A DNA stretch of 64,000 nucleotides, taken from Axinella damicornis (taxonomy: Eukaryota; Porifera; Demospongiae; Axinellida; Axinellidae). The stretch is taken from positions 6,289,476 to 6,353,475 of the forward strand of contig OZ007506.1 of the NCBI GenBank assembly GCA_963931865.1, in the 5' to 3' direction. Below are positions 47,301 through 58,150 of this stretch, piece after piece. A program made the position numbers and the translations under genes. The notes below the pieces were generated by a model. It made no database searches and was not told the DNA's origin. It saw only the letters and a list, made by a program, of their open reading frames with translations. Within the stretch, counting starts at the first letter, position 1, and each line of letters opens with the position of its first letter.

Positions 47301-50300
47301 CCTCATGTAAAGATGTGAATGGTACCACACCACTTCATATAGCATCCAAGTTTGGTACCCTAGAAACAGTGATGTTCCTCACTGATGAGAAGCACTGTGA
47401 CCCGCTGTGCAGAGACAGATCAGGCAACACTCCTCTTCACTGGGCTGCACTAGGAGGTAGGTTGGACGTACTCAAATTTTTTATCAGTGAGAAGCACTGT
47501 GATCCAATGTGCAAAGGTCAGTTTGGTCGGACTCCCCTCCATCATGTCAGTCAAAATGGTCACCTTGATGTAGTAAAGTATTTGACTGATGAAAGGCAGG
47601 TCAATCTTTCATGTAAAGATGAGAATGGTACCACACCACTTCATCTAGCTTCCAAGAATGGTACCCTAGGAACAGTCAGGTTCCTCACTGATGAGAAGCA
47701 CTGTGACCCACTGTGCAGAGACAAATCAGGCATCACTCCTCTTCACTGGGCTGCACAAGGAGGTTGGTTGAATGTTCTCAAATTCTTTATCAGTGAGAAG
47801 CACTGTGACCCAATGTTCAAAGGTCCGTTTGGTCGGACTCCCCTCCATCATGCCAGTGAAAAGGGTCATCTCGATGTGGTCAAATATTTGACTGACGAAC
47901 AGCAGGTCAATCCTTCATGTCAAGATGTGAATGGTACCACACCACTTCATCTAGCTTCCAAATTTGGTACCCCAGAAACAGTGAGGTTCCTCACTGATGA
48001 GAAGCACTGTGACCCACTGTGCAGAGACAAATCAGGCAACACTCCTCTGCACTGGACTGCACTAGGAGGTAGGTTGAACGTTCTCAAATTCTTTATCAGT
48101 GAGAAGCACTGTGATCCGATGTGTAAAAATTTCTTTGGTAAGACTCCTCTCCATCGTGCCTGTCAATATGGTCACCTCGACATGGTCAAATACTTGATCG
48201 ATGAAGTGAAAGTAGATCCGCATCTTCCTTCCATGTTAGTTACATCTCCTTTGCTGTTAGCTCGTTCAAATGGCCATGTGGCTACTGCTTTTTATCTCAT
48301 CAGTAAGGGGGTTACAATGGATAACTCCAAGATCATGCTAAAGTCTCCAATAACACACCATTCATTGGTTGCTTTGTCTCCAATAGTAAATATTTGTGTT
48401 GTTGGCAATGCTGGTTCTGGGAAAAGCACTCTAGTAAAGGCTCTTCAAGTGGTTGGTTCCCTGTCTGGTTGGATGTTTGGTGTGCGGGGAGTTGATCCAA
48501 AGACGGCTGGAATAGTACCAACAGAATTTTCCAGCAGAAAATTTGGAAAAGTCACTTTCTATGACTTTGCTGGTGATGAGGAATACTATGCAGGCCATGA
48601 AGCTCTTTTGGAAGGTTCATCTTGTACTGCATTCCTGGTTGTGTTGAACCTGAACTCTCCACCAGAGAGGATCACAAGTGCATTGTACTACTGGGAGCTG
48701 TTGATCGCCAATGCAGTTTCTGCAGTTGGATGCCAGGCACGTGTTACAGCAGTAGGTAGCCATGCTGATCAGCTTGATAGACGTGCATTAATGTCCAAAA
48801 CTGCCATTCTGAGTGAGATTATGGAGAGTCCTTCCCCTTTTAAATTGCTGCAACATTTTGGCTATGTCACACTTGATTGCCGAGTAGCAAGCTCCGATGG
48901 CATATCAAGGTTACAAGCACTCTTGCAAAGTATATGCAGACTCATACGAATTGAGACTACTTTTGACTACCAGTATGGTGCCCTCCTCAATGACCTCATT
49001 AATCAGCATCTCCCGGGTGTAACAGCTTGTACATTCAGTGACCTTCTAAACAGGTTTAATGAAGTTGAGGATGCTGACTTAGTGCGATCCTTAAAGTACC
49101 CAGACTTGCTTTTTGCAGCATGCACAAGCTTGAACACAAGTGGTCATCTCATTTTCATGAAAGACAAGCAAACACCAGAGCATAGCTGGATCGTTCTTGA
49201 CAAAGTGGCCATTCTGTCCAAAGTCCATGGCCTTCTGAAAAATCTCAGAAAAGGGACTGGTATTGTCCCATTCTCCCTCTTGAGAGACATCGTTGCCAAA
49301 CACTGTACAGGTCTTAGTCTGAAACTAGCTCTCCAGTACATGCTGAGAATGGAATTCTGTAGCGAGATTGATCCCAGGGCACTGATCCTGATTCCTGGCC
49401 TTGATCAAGAGTGTATGCAAGACAAATACTACTTCTTTCCCAGTCTGATCAGCTCAGAGAGACCCACTGATGTGTGGTCCGCCCAGGTCCAGAATACCGG
49501 CTTTGCCCATGCCTTTGGGTGGTGCCTCAAGTGCACAGATCCCTACCAGTTTTTCACTCCACGATTCCTTCAAGTACTTCTCATTCACTTAGCTGCTTTG
49601 GCTCATAACTCTACTCCAGCCATTTCTACAGAGCTTACACCAGGATGTCGAATATGGAAGAATGGCATTCGTTGGTTAAATCCAGATGGTATTGAAACAA
49701 TCGTTGAAGTCTCTGACCAAAACAAGAAAGTCACTGCAGTGATGAGGTGCCTGAAGGGAAGTGACATGAAGTTCACTGAACAACGTACTTGTGTGATTAA
49801 GCAAATTCTGCTTTTACAAAAGTTATGCCCACAAGTGAAGCCGCAGGAATTCATCATCCATCCTCACTGCCTTCATCATTATCCATTGCAGGCATCTGCT
49901 GAGTTTGAGATTCCCATGCCCCAAGTCACAAAAACAATAGTGGAGAAGCATCTCTATTTAATAGTTGATGACCGCACCCTCTCAGATACCCCAGATCATC
50001 CTTTCTTGCCGCTAGACAAGTTAGTCCTATTTGAACCATACCAAAATCTTGGCAGAGAGCTTCTTGTAAAGTTGTTCAATCCATTACACTGTGCCTCCAC
50101 AGAATGCGTACCAAAGGAAACCCTATATGATATTGCCAGAACCCACCAGACAAAATGGAAAGCATTATCCGAGGTGCTGAATGTACCACTAACTGTAGAA
50201 GTAGCCAGTTCAAAGTCAGACTTACAGATTTGCATGGACATTCTCACTGCATGGTCTCGAAGAGATGGGACATTTGCTGCTTTTCACCTTGACATGGGAC

Positions 50301-52317
50301 GGTACAGCATCTTTGCTGGAAGAAATCCACTGGTGAGTGCATCTGTGAGTGCTAGTATAGACAAAGTTAAGTTATACACTAACACAAATCCTTCATTGGG
50401 TATGTGGAAAATTGCATGCCTATGTGGAACATATAGTTTGTATACCCCCTCTGCTCATTGTCTCTGTCACACACACATGCACACACACACACACATGCTC
50501 ATACGGAAACATAATGTTGTCATGAGCATTATAGTTACTAGTTATTTTGGTTGTGTATCCTGTTGTCCTCCTCTTTATCTTTTCTCCCGGCCTCTTGTTT
50601 ACATGATTGTGATTTTAACCCTTTAAGCCCCATTGACGTCTATAGGCGTCATTTAGACCCTATGCACTTGTAGGGCTTCTGGTCAGTCCAAAAAGAGACC
50701 AAAAAGGCTTCAGAGGGCCTAGGGACGACTTTGAGGGCCAAACTCAAAAATTTGGTCAGATTTCGGCGCGCCTCCCCCACTAAACGTACAAGCGGTTTTA
50801 ATGAGATTCATTGACCCGAGAATTTTTGATTCTAATGATATTCATAGACCCCACCCAGGGCCTCAAGAAAACCTGCAAATTGGTGGTGTAAGGTATGCCA
50901 TCAGTCAGATCTGGCCCAAGTTTAGGGAAATGCTGGGCGAAAATCCGGCTGACATCCACCTTTGACCTCCAATTGCTGGGCTTGTGGGGGTCATGAATAT
51001 CATTAACGGTATTGCCAGAGGGGTCTCTCCATGTGTGCGGGCCCCACCAAGTTTGGCCGCTGAGGAGCGAAGGCTGTGGGAGAGGAGTACCTACGAAAGT
51101 GGTGTGCGCTGAATGCATGAAAATGTGTTGTCTTGGTGGGAAGAATTCGGTGGTTAAAAGGTTAACCAGTCACATAGCTGCAAGACATTACAAGATGGTT
51201 TCATTGTTGTGTCCATGATTTGTGCCATCCATTAATGTAGGACCTCCTTGGTGATCCACTTTATCCCAGAGAACAAGCACAAGAACCTCACGCAGGAGGT
51301 ACTGAGTATATGGATATAACATTTCCATAATCGGTGCATGCAAGCCTGAGTGAGCCCCACTTCCGTGTTCACATGTGATACGTCACGGTCTACAGACCAC
51401 AAAAGAATGCATTTGCAGATCTATTTCAATAGCATGTGCACACCAAAATCACTGCATGATGCCGCTCTTTGCTCATGTGTAACTAGTCCAACAACACAGA
51501 CCTATTGCAGATGTAGTGTCAACGCTTGAGTGCATGCCAACACTGAATCGTTGTAAGAGTGAGGTTAGCGGAGCCGAAAAAGTCAATGCTTTAAATGCCA
51601 AGGCTTGAGTATGCAGGTGCAAAGGGTATATGTAGCACCATTTGACCATCTGGGTTCAGTTGAGGTTAGATACCTTCTGCACCATACTGGCCATGTATTG
51701 GCAAGGAGAGTTTCAGACTTGAAAGTGTGCATAAGAGCTCCTACAATCGTTCAGGTTCACTCCCCTGATGGTCTGCATCTGCCTAGTTGTATGTACATTG
51801 TGGGTGCGCATGCATGAATGCACTGTGTATTGTGCACCTCTTGAATCCAAATTGATGATCGTAACTCGATTTCGATCTCCGCACCAGGTGGTACTCTCCA
51901 ACAGTCAGCGTTCTCACACAACCACAGACCTGAAGGTATATGTATACTCTGGTATAGATTACTCTACCACAATTATTTTGGTACCTATCTCTGTTCACAG
52001 ATTTTAAAGGTTTCCCTGTTCCAAAGCTGGGAGAGCTATGTGAACTAGCTGCAACCTTCCCACATCTGTGGAGACAGGTCGGTATTAGCCTTAGTGTTGA
52101 CGACGGAAGGCTTAACAGCATCCAAGCTAACCATGCACATGCACCGCAACACTGCCAAGAATGTTTTACTGATGTGTTCATATCTTGGAGAGATGGAACC
52201 ACATCCCCTTACACGTGGGAGAGGCTTGTGACTGTGCTGCTTAGAGAAGATATGGTCATATACACCCAGTATGCTGTCAATAGACTTTATGATACACTGA
52301 GTCATCGTCACCAATGA
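35351..52317 (+). CDS. Giant ankyrin, Roc-like GTPase and death-domain protein, four exons
   Basis: Coding exons: 35351-50332, 51241-51298, 51888-51935, 52001-52317; phases agree and give 5134 residues. An upstream non-coding exon is likely, since CTATTTAG lies 24 bases before the ATG. Domains: 126 ankyrin repeats (about 17-4287); Roc/Miro-like GTPase with P-loop GNAGSGKST at 4352-4360, TAGIVP, DFAGDEEYY at about 4405 and SHADQLD at about 4470; a COR-like winged-helix region (about 4550-4880); a first death-fold stretch (about 4918-4994); then on the 3' exons a linker DLLGDPLYPREQ and a second death domain (FPVPKLGELCELAATFPHLW and FTDVFISWRDG) ending DTLSHRHQ. Reading the first exon past 50332 gives a spurious intron-encoded tail that stops inside a MITE. 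Likely a cytoplasmic signalling or innate-immune scaffold, as for other ANK-Roc-death proteins; ligand unknown. Confidence 0.88.
35399..48211 (+). repeat. 42-unit tandem array, 306 bp per unit (3 ankyrin repeats each)
   Basis: I counted 42 units of 102 codons, each an ordered trio: A (NPSCQDENGTTPLHLASKFG), B (CDPLCRDKSGNTPLHWAALG) and C (CDPMCKGQFGRTPIHDASQN). The span is 12813 bp, 39 bp short of 42 x 306. Four in-frame deletions account for this exactly: unit 22 (12 bp), units 30, 33 and 34 (9 bp each). No stop or frameshift occurs. C modules come in subtypes, for example CEDELGVTPLHDACQESHL and a rare GRTSLHHASQKSHL type shared only by units 18, 38 and 39. Confidence 0.95.
50615..51165. 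mobile_element. MITE, TTAACCCTTTAA ends, in intron 1 of the giant ankyrin gene
   Basis: About 551 bp bounded by TTAACCCTTTAAGCCCC and GGTTAAAAGGTTAA. It is the inverse of the 53165-53774 copy along its whole length. It contains TAATGATATTCATAGACC and GTCATGAATATCATTAACGG. It supplies the stop codon that ends the unspliced reading of the large exon. Confidence 0.85.
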
Positions 52318-52407
52318 GCTATCTGTAAATACAATGCCAATCAATCCACACATGAAATGAGATGTTCCTGAAGGAACCACGTTACGAAAAGACTATGACT
52401 GTTGCTA

Positions 52408-52431
52408 TATATATATATATATATATATATA
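52408..52431. repeat. (TA)n microsatellite
   Basis: About twelve TA units, 90 bp after the ankyrin gene's stop codon. Confidence 0.95.
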
Positions 52432-52781
52432 TTATGTACATGTTGATACAATCATGTATAATTATGTAATTCCCTGACTATAATGTTTGGTAGTGTGCGC
52501 ACGTTTATGCTGGAAATCTACTACAGCTGTACATCAATTTTTGTATTAGCTACCGGGGGTATGTCAGTGATCTTTACCTGCAGCACTGTCCTTTACCAGC
52601 CAATGACAGCATTTGCCATCATGGTTCGTTCAGAGCAAACTGATTATATGCAACACAAAGCCAGGTACCACCACATTGCAACAGGCACCGTAGCATACCA
52701 CTACAGCTTGTAGACAGAGACTAGTATTGTTCAGCATCCCAGCTACTCACCACCATCCCTCCCTCACATGCAATCACACTG

Positions 52782-52827
52782 GCCTTGTTCCCCGGCCCCG
52801 TTTCGTATGTGGCCTGGAAATGAGGCT
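52782..52827. mobile_element. Foldback MITE, TAGCCTCGTTCC family, decayed
   Basis: GGCCTTGTTCCCCGGCC and GGCCTGGAAATGAGGCTA enclose about 12 bp. It is followed by a CA-rich microsatellite (52828-52880). Confidence 0.6.
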
Positions 52828-52982
52828 ACACACACACATACTCACACCCACATACACGTGCACACGTGCACACACTCACACGCACAGTGTGCCTACATGA
52901 ACAGCTGGTATACACATTGTGGCAAGAAGGCGGCTGCAGTGCTGTGAAGGGAGTGTGCATGACTAGTACCAGGAGCCCATAA

Positions 52983-53065
52983 CGGTAGATTGGATGTTCT
53001 CAAATTCGCCATCATTGAGAAGCGCTGTACATGATCCAATGTGCAAAGGTCAGTTTGGTTGGACC
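52983..53065 (+). pseudogene. Detached ankyrin-module fragment
   Basis: GGTAGATTGGATGTTCTCAA and the following bases closely match the B and C modules of the giant array (RLDVLKF, then CKGQFGWTP) but with a 4-bp insertion and no flanking repeats. It is a relic of the array or of a second gene copy, lying between the inverted MITE pair. Confidence 0.75.
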
Positions 53066-53164
53066 CCCGTCCATGGTGGGATGCCGGAAAGCCTGGAACG
53101 GGCGAATTTATTTTTTGGACGTACTTTCAACTCAGATCCATCAACTACGCATGCGCGAAAACCA

Positions 53165-53774
53165 TTAACCCTTTAACCACCGAATTCTTCCCACCAAGAC
53201 AACACATTTTCATGCATTCAGCGCACACCACTTTCGTAGGTACTCCTCTCCCACAGCATTCGCTCCTCAGCGGCCAAACTTGGTGGGGCCCGCACACATG
53301 GAGAGACCCCTCTGGCAATACCGTTAATGATATTCATGACCCCCCACAAGGCCAGCAATCGGAGGTCAAAGGTGGATGTCAGCCGGATTTTCGCCCAGCA
53401 TTTCCCTAAACTTGGGCCAGATCTGACTGATGGCACACCTTACACCACCAATTTTGCAGGTTTTCTTGAGGCCCTGGGTGGGGTCTATGAATATCATTAG
53501 AATCAAAAATTCTCGGGTCAATGAATGTCATTAAAATCAAAAAACGCCCACGACAGGCCGAAGGGGGGGCTACCGCCCCCCTTCGAAACCCCCCCGCTTG
53601 TACGTTTAGTGGGGGAGGCGCGCCGAAATCTGACCAAATTTTTGAGTTCGTGCCTTAAAGTCGTCCCTAGGCCCTCTGAAGACTTTTTGGTCTCTTTTTG
53701 GACTGGCGAGAAGCCCTACAAGTGCATAGGGTCTAAATGACGCCTATAGACGTCAATGGGGCTTAAAGGGTTAA
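53165..53774. mobile_element. MITE, TTAACCCTTTAA ends, inverted copy
   Basis: Bounded by TTAACCCTTTAACCACC and GGGGCTTAAAGGGTTAA. It is the reverse complement of 50615-51165 with high identity, plus an extra segment of about 60 bp near 53540-53600 (a CCGAAGGGGGGG and CCCCCCTTCG hairpin). The 16-17 bp imperfect TIRs and absence of ORFs fit a non-autonomous DNA element. Confidence 0.85.
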
Positions 53775-54703
53775 CCCAACCCTAACCACACCCACAAATG
53801 TGCAATTTGAATATGCAGACCTGTGCAAGTAAGGAGTTTGGAGTGTTTGATAGCAGAGACAGAATTAAGGTTACGATGTACAATTCGATAAACGTTTTTG
53901 CTGGTAACTTTGCCACTTTATACCTCAGGAACTACAACAGATATCAATCCGAAACAAGTTGCATTCCAACATTCCAACACCACATGAAAGAAGTATGAGC
54001 ACCTGGAACAAGAAAGTAAAATGCCTCAAGGCATTTGGATCTAGGCAATTAGACTCACTGTTCAAGCGCTCTTGCGCCAAATTACTGAGAGGCAGAGGGT
54101 AGCCCAACCCTCAAAAATTCTCCAGCACTAGTACACAGTACTTGCTAGGTCATGACGAAGAGATATTCGGCGATCTGTGTCTACTTTTAGCTACATGTAC
54201 AAAAACTCCCATGAACTTGGCCTGGACCGGACCCCAAACTAAACTTTAACGACCTTGTGGTAGTCATTCATTTGTCTATTCAGTTTGTATTTTGTTCTGC
54301 ATCCATATAGCTATTACCATGCTCATGTACACATGATGGGCTCAAAATCATATTAGTGTTTGCAAACAGTCCTGTATGCATCTTCTTTAAAATTTCTTCA
54401 GTCACCCACACTGGCCAAAACGTTGCCTGCTGCTTTACGTTGTTCTCCAGGCAGTAGGTAGGTTGGTGCCAGTCCAACAAGCCATCTGTGTAAAAGAAAT
54501 TCATGAGCAAATGAGTTGCGGTAGATTGAATAGTACCGTATAGCTAGCCGGAAATTTTCGTACGGTGCTAATTTTCGTATGAACATGTAAGCCTCGAAAA
54601 TAAAACTGCGAAAATTTTAACCGTCGAAATCGAACACGTGGAAGCGGCGAGCAAGCGATGGCGTTTTATAACGGTATTTCTAGCCTTCGAACGGCCTTCC
54701 AGA
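53775..54703. other. Non-coding, no gene recognised
   Basis: No recognisable gene. A segment near 54539-54617 carries several CGAAAATT/AATTTTCG motifs, resembling element-end sequences. Confidence 0.5.
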
Positions 54704-54966
54704 CTCCAGTGGACCCGTCATACGCCTGCTCATACCATAAATGGATGATTGCACAAGCCATAGAAATCACAAAATGAGATTACATACCATGCACAACATA
54801 CCATTCAAGTTCTCCATGGGAGAAGGCTGCTCTGCACTTTCCAATTATGCATCCCGAATATAGTATAGACTACAAGCGACTTACTTAGCTTAGTCTCGGT
54901 ACCAGACCATTATATTATATACGACTTGTTCTGACACTATAATATAGTGTCAGAACAAGTCGTATA

Positions 54967-56126
54967 ATCACAGAGTCGGTAGACTCTGTATGTAGGGATA
55001 CGACGTACACGCAATACATGCTAATACAAAAGAATCTCTCCAAATCTCAGAAACGGTACACTTATAAGCCTTTATAACCACATACCGTTCATCTTCGAGT
55101 GTTTTCATGACCAACAAGACTCCTCGCGTCGCGAAAAACCGCCGCGAAAGTACCGCACCAGGTACTCGCAAAACGGGCAAATTGTTTTTCTTTCTTCTTT
55201 CTTTCTTTCTTCTTCTTCAGACGGGCTAGCTCAGCGTCGCCTCAATCTCTCATGATGGTTTTCGCACGAAACAGCAGCATTTCACACCGAGTAGTGCACC
55301 TGGCCATCGCTTTTTCGCAACCTCCAAGTTTTCACCAGGCGGCTGCAGCTGCCCACTCAATAACTATGGCTTCTTTAGTCACGCCATTTTCTCGTTTGTA
55401 CGCATGCGCGATCACTTAGCAACGAACGTAATTATTACTCAAGATCGCTGAATTAGAAGTGTCTTGCGCCGTTGTGTTGACATAATAAAAACCGAGGTAA
55501 ATTCTAAACTCTGGTTACTCCGCGTATAATTTATGTATGTTACTACCTACTGTGTTCTGTGAGAGGGCTGAATGCCTGTCTAAAGACTCAACAATATATA
55601 AATCTTGCTACTTTTCTGGTATAGCTAATAATATTATGGTCTTCAGAAGTTCAGAGTATAGACAGGGATTACTGCCTTAGCTAGTATCCATCCAGAAAAG
55701 GGTTGACTTGGGTCTGATTCTTCAGCCAATGTGAATATACCGGAGTCAATATTGTCCATATACCAAAGCAAGGGCTCCTACTACCTGTGAGGACACCGAC
55801 TTCTGCTCTGTGATGGCAAATTGCATGCGCTGCTGCCAAAAAAAAGAGACATAAACAAGTAATAAAAAACATTTGAAAATGTAACAGGATGTAGGGATAC
55901 CAGAACGGCAAAAAGTAAGGAAACAAGGCAGGGATGATCGCACAAAACAGTGAAGTATACAATCCCCCTACATATCTTTTTCATTATACACGTATATGGA
56001 AAAAGATCACTGTAGGGGGGTTGTATACTTCACTGTTTTGTGCGATCATCCCTGCCTTGTTTCCTTACTTTTTGCCGTTCTGGTATCCCTACATCCTGTT
56101 ACATTTTCAAATGTTTTTTATTACTT
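54967..56126. repeat. Direct duplication, copy 1
   Basis: Starts ATCACAGAGTCGGTAGACTC and matches 56554-57753. It is best conserved over the first 490 bp (to about 55458) and in the terminal foldback; the middle is more diverged. It contains an open frame MTNKTPRVAKNRRESTAPGT followed by a TTTC microsatellite. Confidence 0.8.
55857..56126. mobile_element. Foldback element, 270 bp, copy 1
   Basis: AAGTAATAAAAAACATTTGA pairs with its inverse at the right end; arms of about 120 bp are nearly identical, with a short TTTTTCATTATACACG loop. Confidence 0.85.
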
Positions 56127-56347
56127 TATAATGGTCTGGTACCGAGACTAAGCTAAGTAAGTCGCTTGTAGTCTATACTATATTCGGGATGCATAATTGG
56201 AAAGTGCAGAGCAGCCTTCTCCCATGGAGAACTTGAATGGTATGTTGTGCATGGTATGTAATCTCATTTTGTGATTTCTATGGCTTGTGCAATCATCCAT
56301 TTATGGTATGAGCAGGCGTATGACGGGTCCACTGGAGTAAGTGTGAT

Positions 56348-56462
56348 GAACCACAGCGCTTCTTTATACGGCACGTTTATAAGTAATCTGCTTGCAGGTA
56401 GTATACGCCTTGGAATAAACCTTATATGGAACGTGCCGTATATGGAAGCGCTGTGGATCACA
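56348..56462. repeat. Small inverted repeat
   Basis: CCACAGCGCTTC, TATACGGCACGTT and their inverses (AACGTGCCGTATATGG, AAGCGCTGTGG) flank a loop of about 35 bp. Confidence 0.65.
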
Positions 56463-56553
56463 GCTACTTATCGGCAAGGGGTGGGTGTCAGAATAAAATG
56501 GGAAGTCGACCAGACTCCTCCGCTGTGCGCGACTGTGGTACCGAGACTATACC

Positions 56554-57753
56554 ATCACAGAGTCGGTAGACTCTGTATGTAGGGATACGACGTACACGCA
56601 ATACATGCCAATACAAAAACATTTCTCCAAATCTCAGGAACGGTACACTTATAAGCCTTTATAACCACATACCGTTCATTTTCGAGTGTTTTCATGACCA
56701 ACAAGACTCCTCACATCGCGAAAAACCGTCGCGAAAGTACCACACCAGACACTCGCAAAACGGGCAAATTGTTTTTCTTTCTTTCTTTCTTTCTTTCTTC
56801 TTCTTCTTCTTCTTCTTCAGACAACTTAGCTCAACGTTGCCTCAATCTGTCACGATGGTTTTCGCACGAAACAGCAGCATTTTCAACCGAGCAGTGCAAC
56901 GTCCCATCGCTTTTTCGCTACCTCCAAGTCTTCACCTGGCGGCTGCAGCTGCCCACTCAATAACTATGGCTTCGTTTGTCACGCCATTTTCACGTTTGTA
57001 CGCATGCGCACTTAAACGATCACTTAGCAACGTACGTAATTATTACTCAAAATCGCTGAATTAGAAACAGTGGGGAAGATGCGTTGACCGATGTGTTGTC
57101 AAACGGAGGCACTCTTTATAAGACTGAGGTTAGTCCCTGTACGCATGATTTAGCTAAGCTTATATTGCTACCTATACTGTATTCTGTGAGCAGGGTGAAT
57201 GCCTATCTCAACTCTCAACACCCATATGAATGTCCCTACTATAAACTGCCTATGCCATGGTCTTCAGACAGGGAGAACTCAGTGGCTTTGTCAGCCATCT
57301 AGGGAACAGTTGACTTGAGATGCCCGGGCCTGATTCTTCAGCCAATGCTGGAAGTGTAATACCTGAGTAATATTGTCCATATACCAAGGCAAGGATACCT
57401 ACTGCCCAGGTGCCTGTGAGGTCACTGACTTCTGCAGCAAACTTCAGCTCAAACATGCGCCTGCTGCCCAGAAAAATTACATAAACAAGTAATAAAAAAC
57501 ATTAAAAATGTAGCAGGATGTAGGGATACCAGAACGGCAAAAAGTAAGGAAACGAGGGATGATCGAACATAACAGTGAAGTATACAATCACCCCTACATA
57601 TCTTTTTTCATTGTACATGTATATATGGAAAAAGATCTCTGTAGGGGTGATTGTATACTTCACTGTTATGTTCGATCATCCCTCTTGTTTCCTTACTTTT
57701 TGCCGTTCTGGTATCCCTACATCCTGCTACATTTTTAATGTTTTTTATTACTT
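56554..57753. repeat. Direct duplication, copy 2
   Basis: Second copy of 54967-56126. It contains an open frame 56855-57064 encoding MVFARNSSIFNRAVQRPIAF and on to YYSKSLN; in copy 1 the corresponding frame is MVFARNSSISHRV and stops early. A leader-like, Arg/Ser/Ala-rich composition suggests a mitochondrial presequence, but no partner exon was found. Confidence 0.8.
57487..57753. mobile_element. Foldback element, 267 bp, copy 2
   Basis: Same element as 55857-56126 at the equivalent place in the second duplicate. Its own two arms agree with each other at sites where they differ from copy 1 (for example GAACATAACAGTG versus GCACAAAACAGTG), which implies arm-to-arm conversion or separate insertion. 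Confidence 0.85.
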
Positions 57754-57977
57754 TAATAATGTCATCTATGACTATACTTAGCTATAGGCAACTACATTCC
57801 TGTATACCGAGCACAATATGTAAATATGCAGCATCACTGAGAATATCAGCAAATGCAGACTTATCTACCGGACTCAACTACCAGGTAGCTCGATAGAGTG
57901 ATTTTGAACCCTGAAAAAATTAATGCCAGTCTATCAGTATGGAAGAGATATGGCGGGAAGTCTTATACTCAATCCAT

Positions 57978-58096
57978 GTCAGGCCCGTAACCAGGATTTT
58001 GTGAGGGGGGTTACATTTTGGGACAAGTTGTCAATGCTTCATCCAGAGATGAGGGGCCGCGCAAAGCGTGGCCATAGCTAGGGGGGTCCGGGGGCA

Positions 58097-58137
<41 letters not shown>

Positions 58138-58150
58138 GAAAATTTTGAAA
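57978..58150. mobile_element. DNA-transposon end, CAGGCCCGTA type
   Basis: Starts CAGGCCCGTAACCAGGAT, contains GCGCAAAGCG, then GGGGGGTCCGGGGGCATG, a 37-base poly-C (58099-58135) and GGGAAAATTTTGAAAA. The same order recurs at 59163-59340 in the same orientation, so this is one end of a repeated element. Confidence 0.6.

Larger units (their letters stand above)
54704..56337. repeat. 1.6-kb inverted structure with about 210-bp arms
   Basis: The left arm 54704-54924 (ACTCCAGTGGACCCGTC to ACCAGACCATTATA) is inverted at 56127-56337. Inside lie a 51-bp palindrome (54919-54969, TTATACGACTTGTTCTGACA and inverse), a direct-duplication unit and the 55857-56126 foldback. It looks like a composite built from several insertions. 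Confidence 0.8.

Noticed and set aside
50333..50626. C-terminal extension of the large ankyrin ORF (VSASVSASIDKVK and on to VILTL)
   Set aside because: It follows a GTGAGT donor, includes a CA microsatellite and stops inside a MITE; the in-phase downstream exons explain the true C-terminus.
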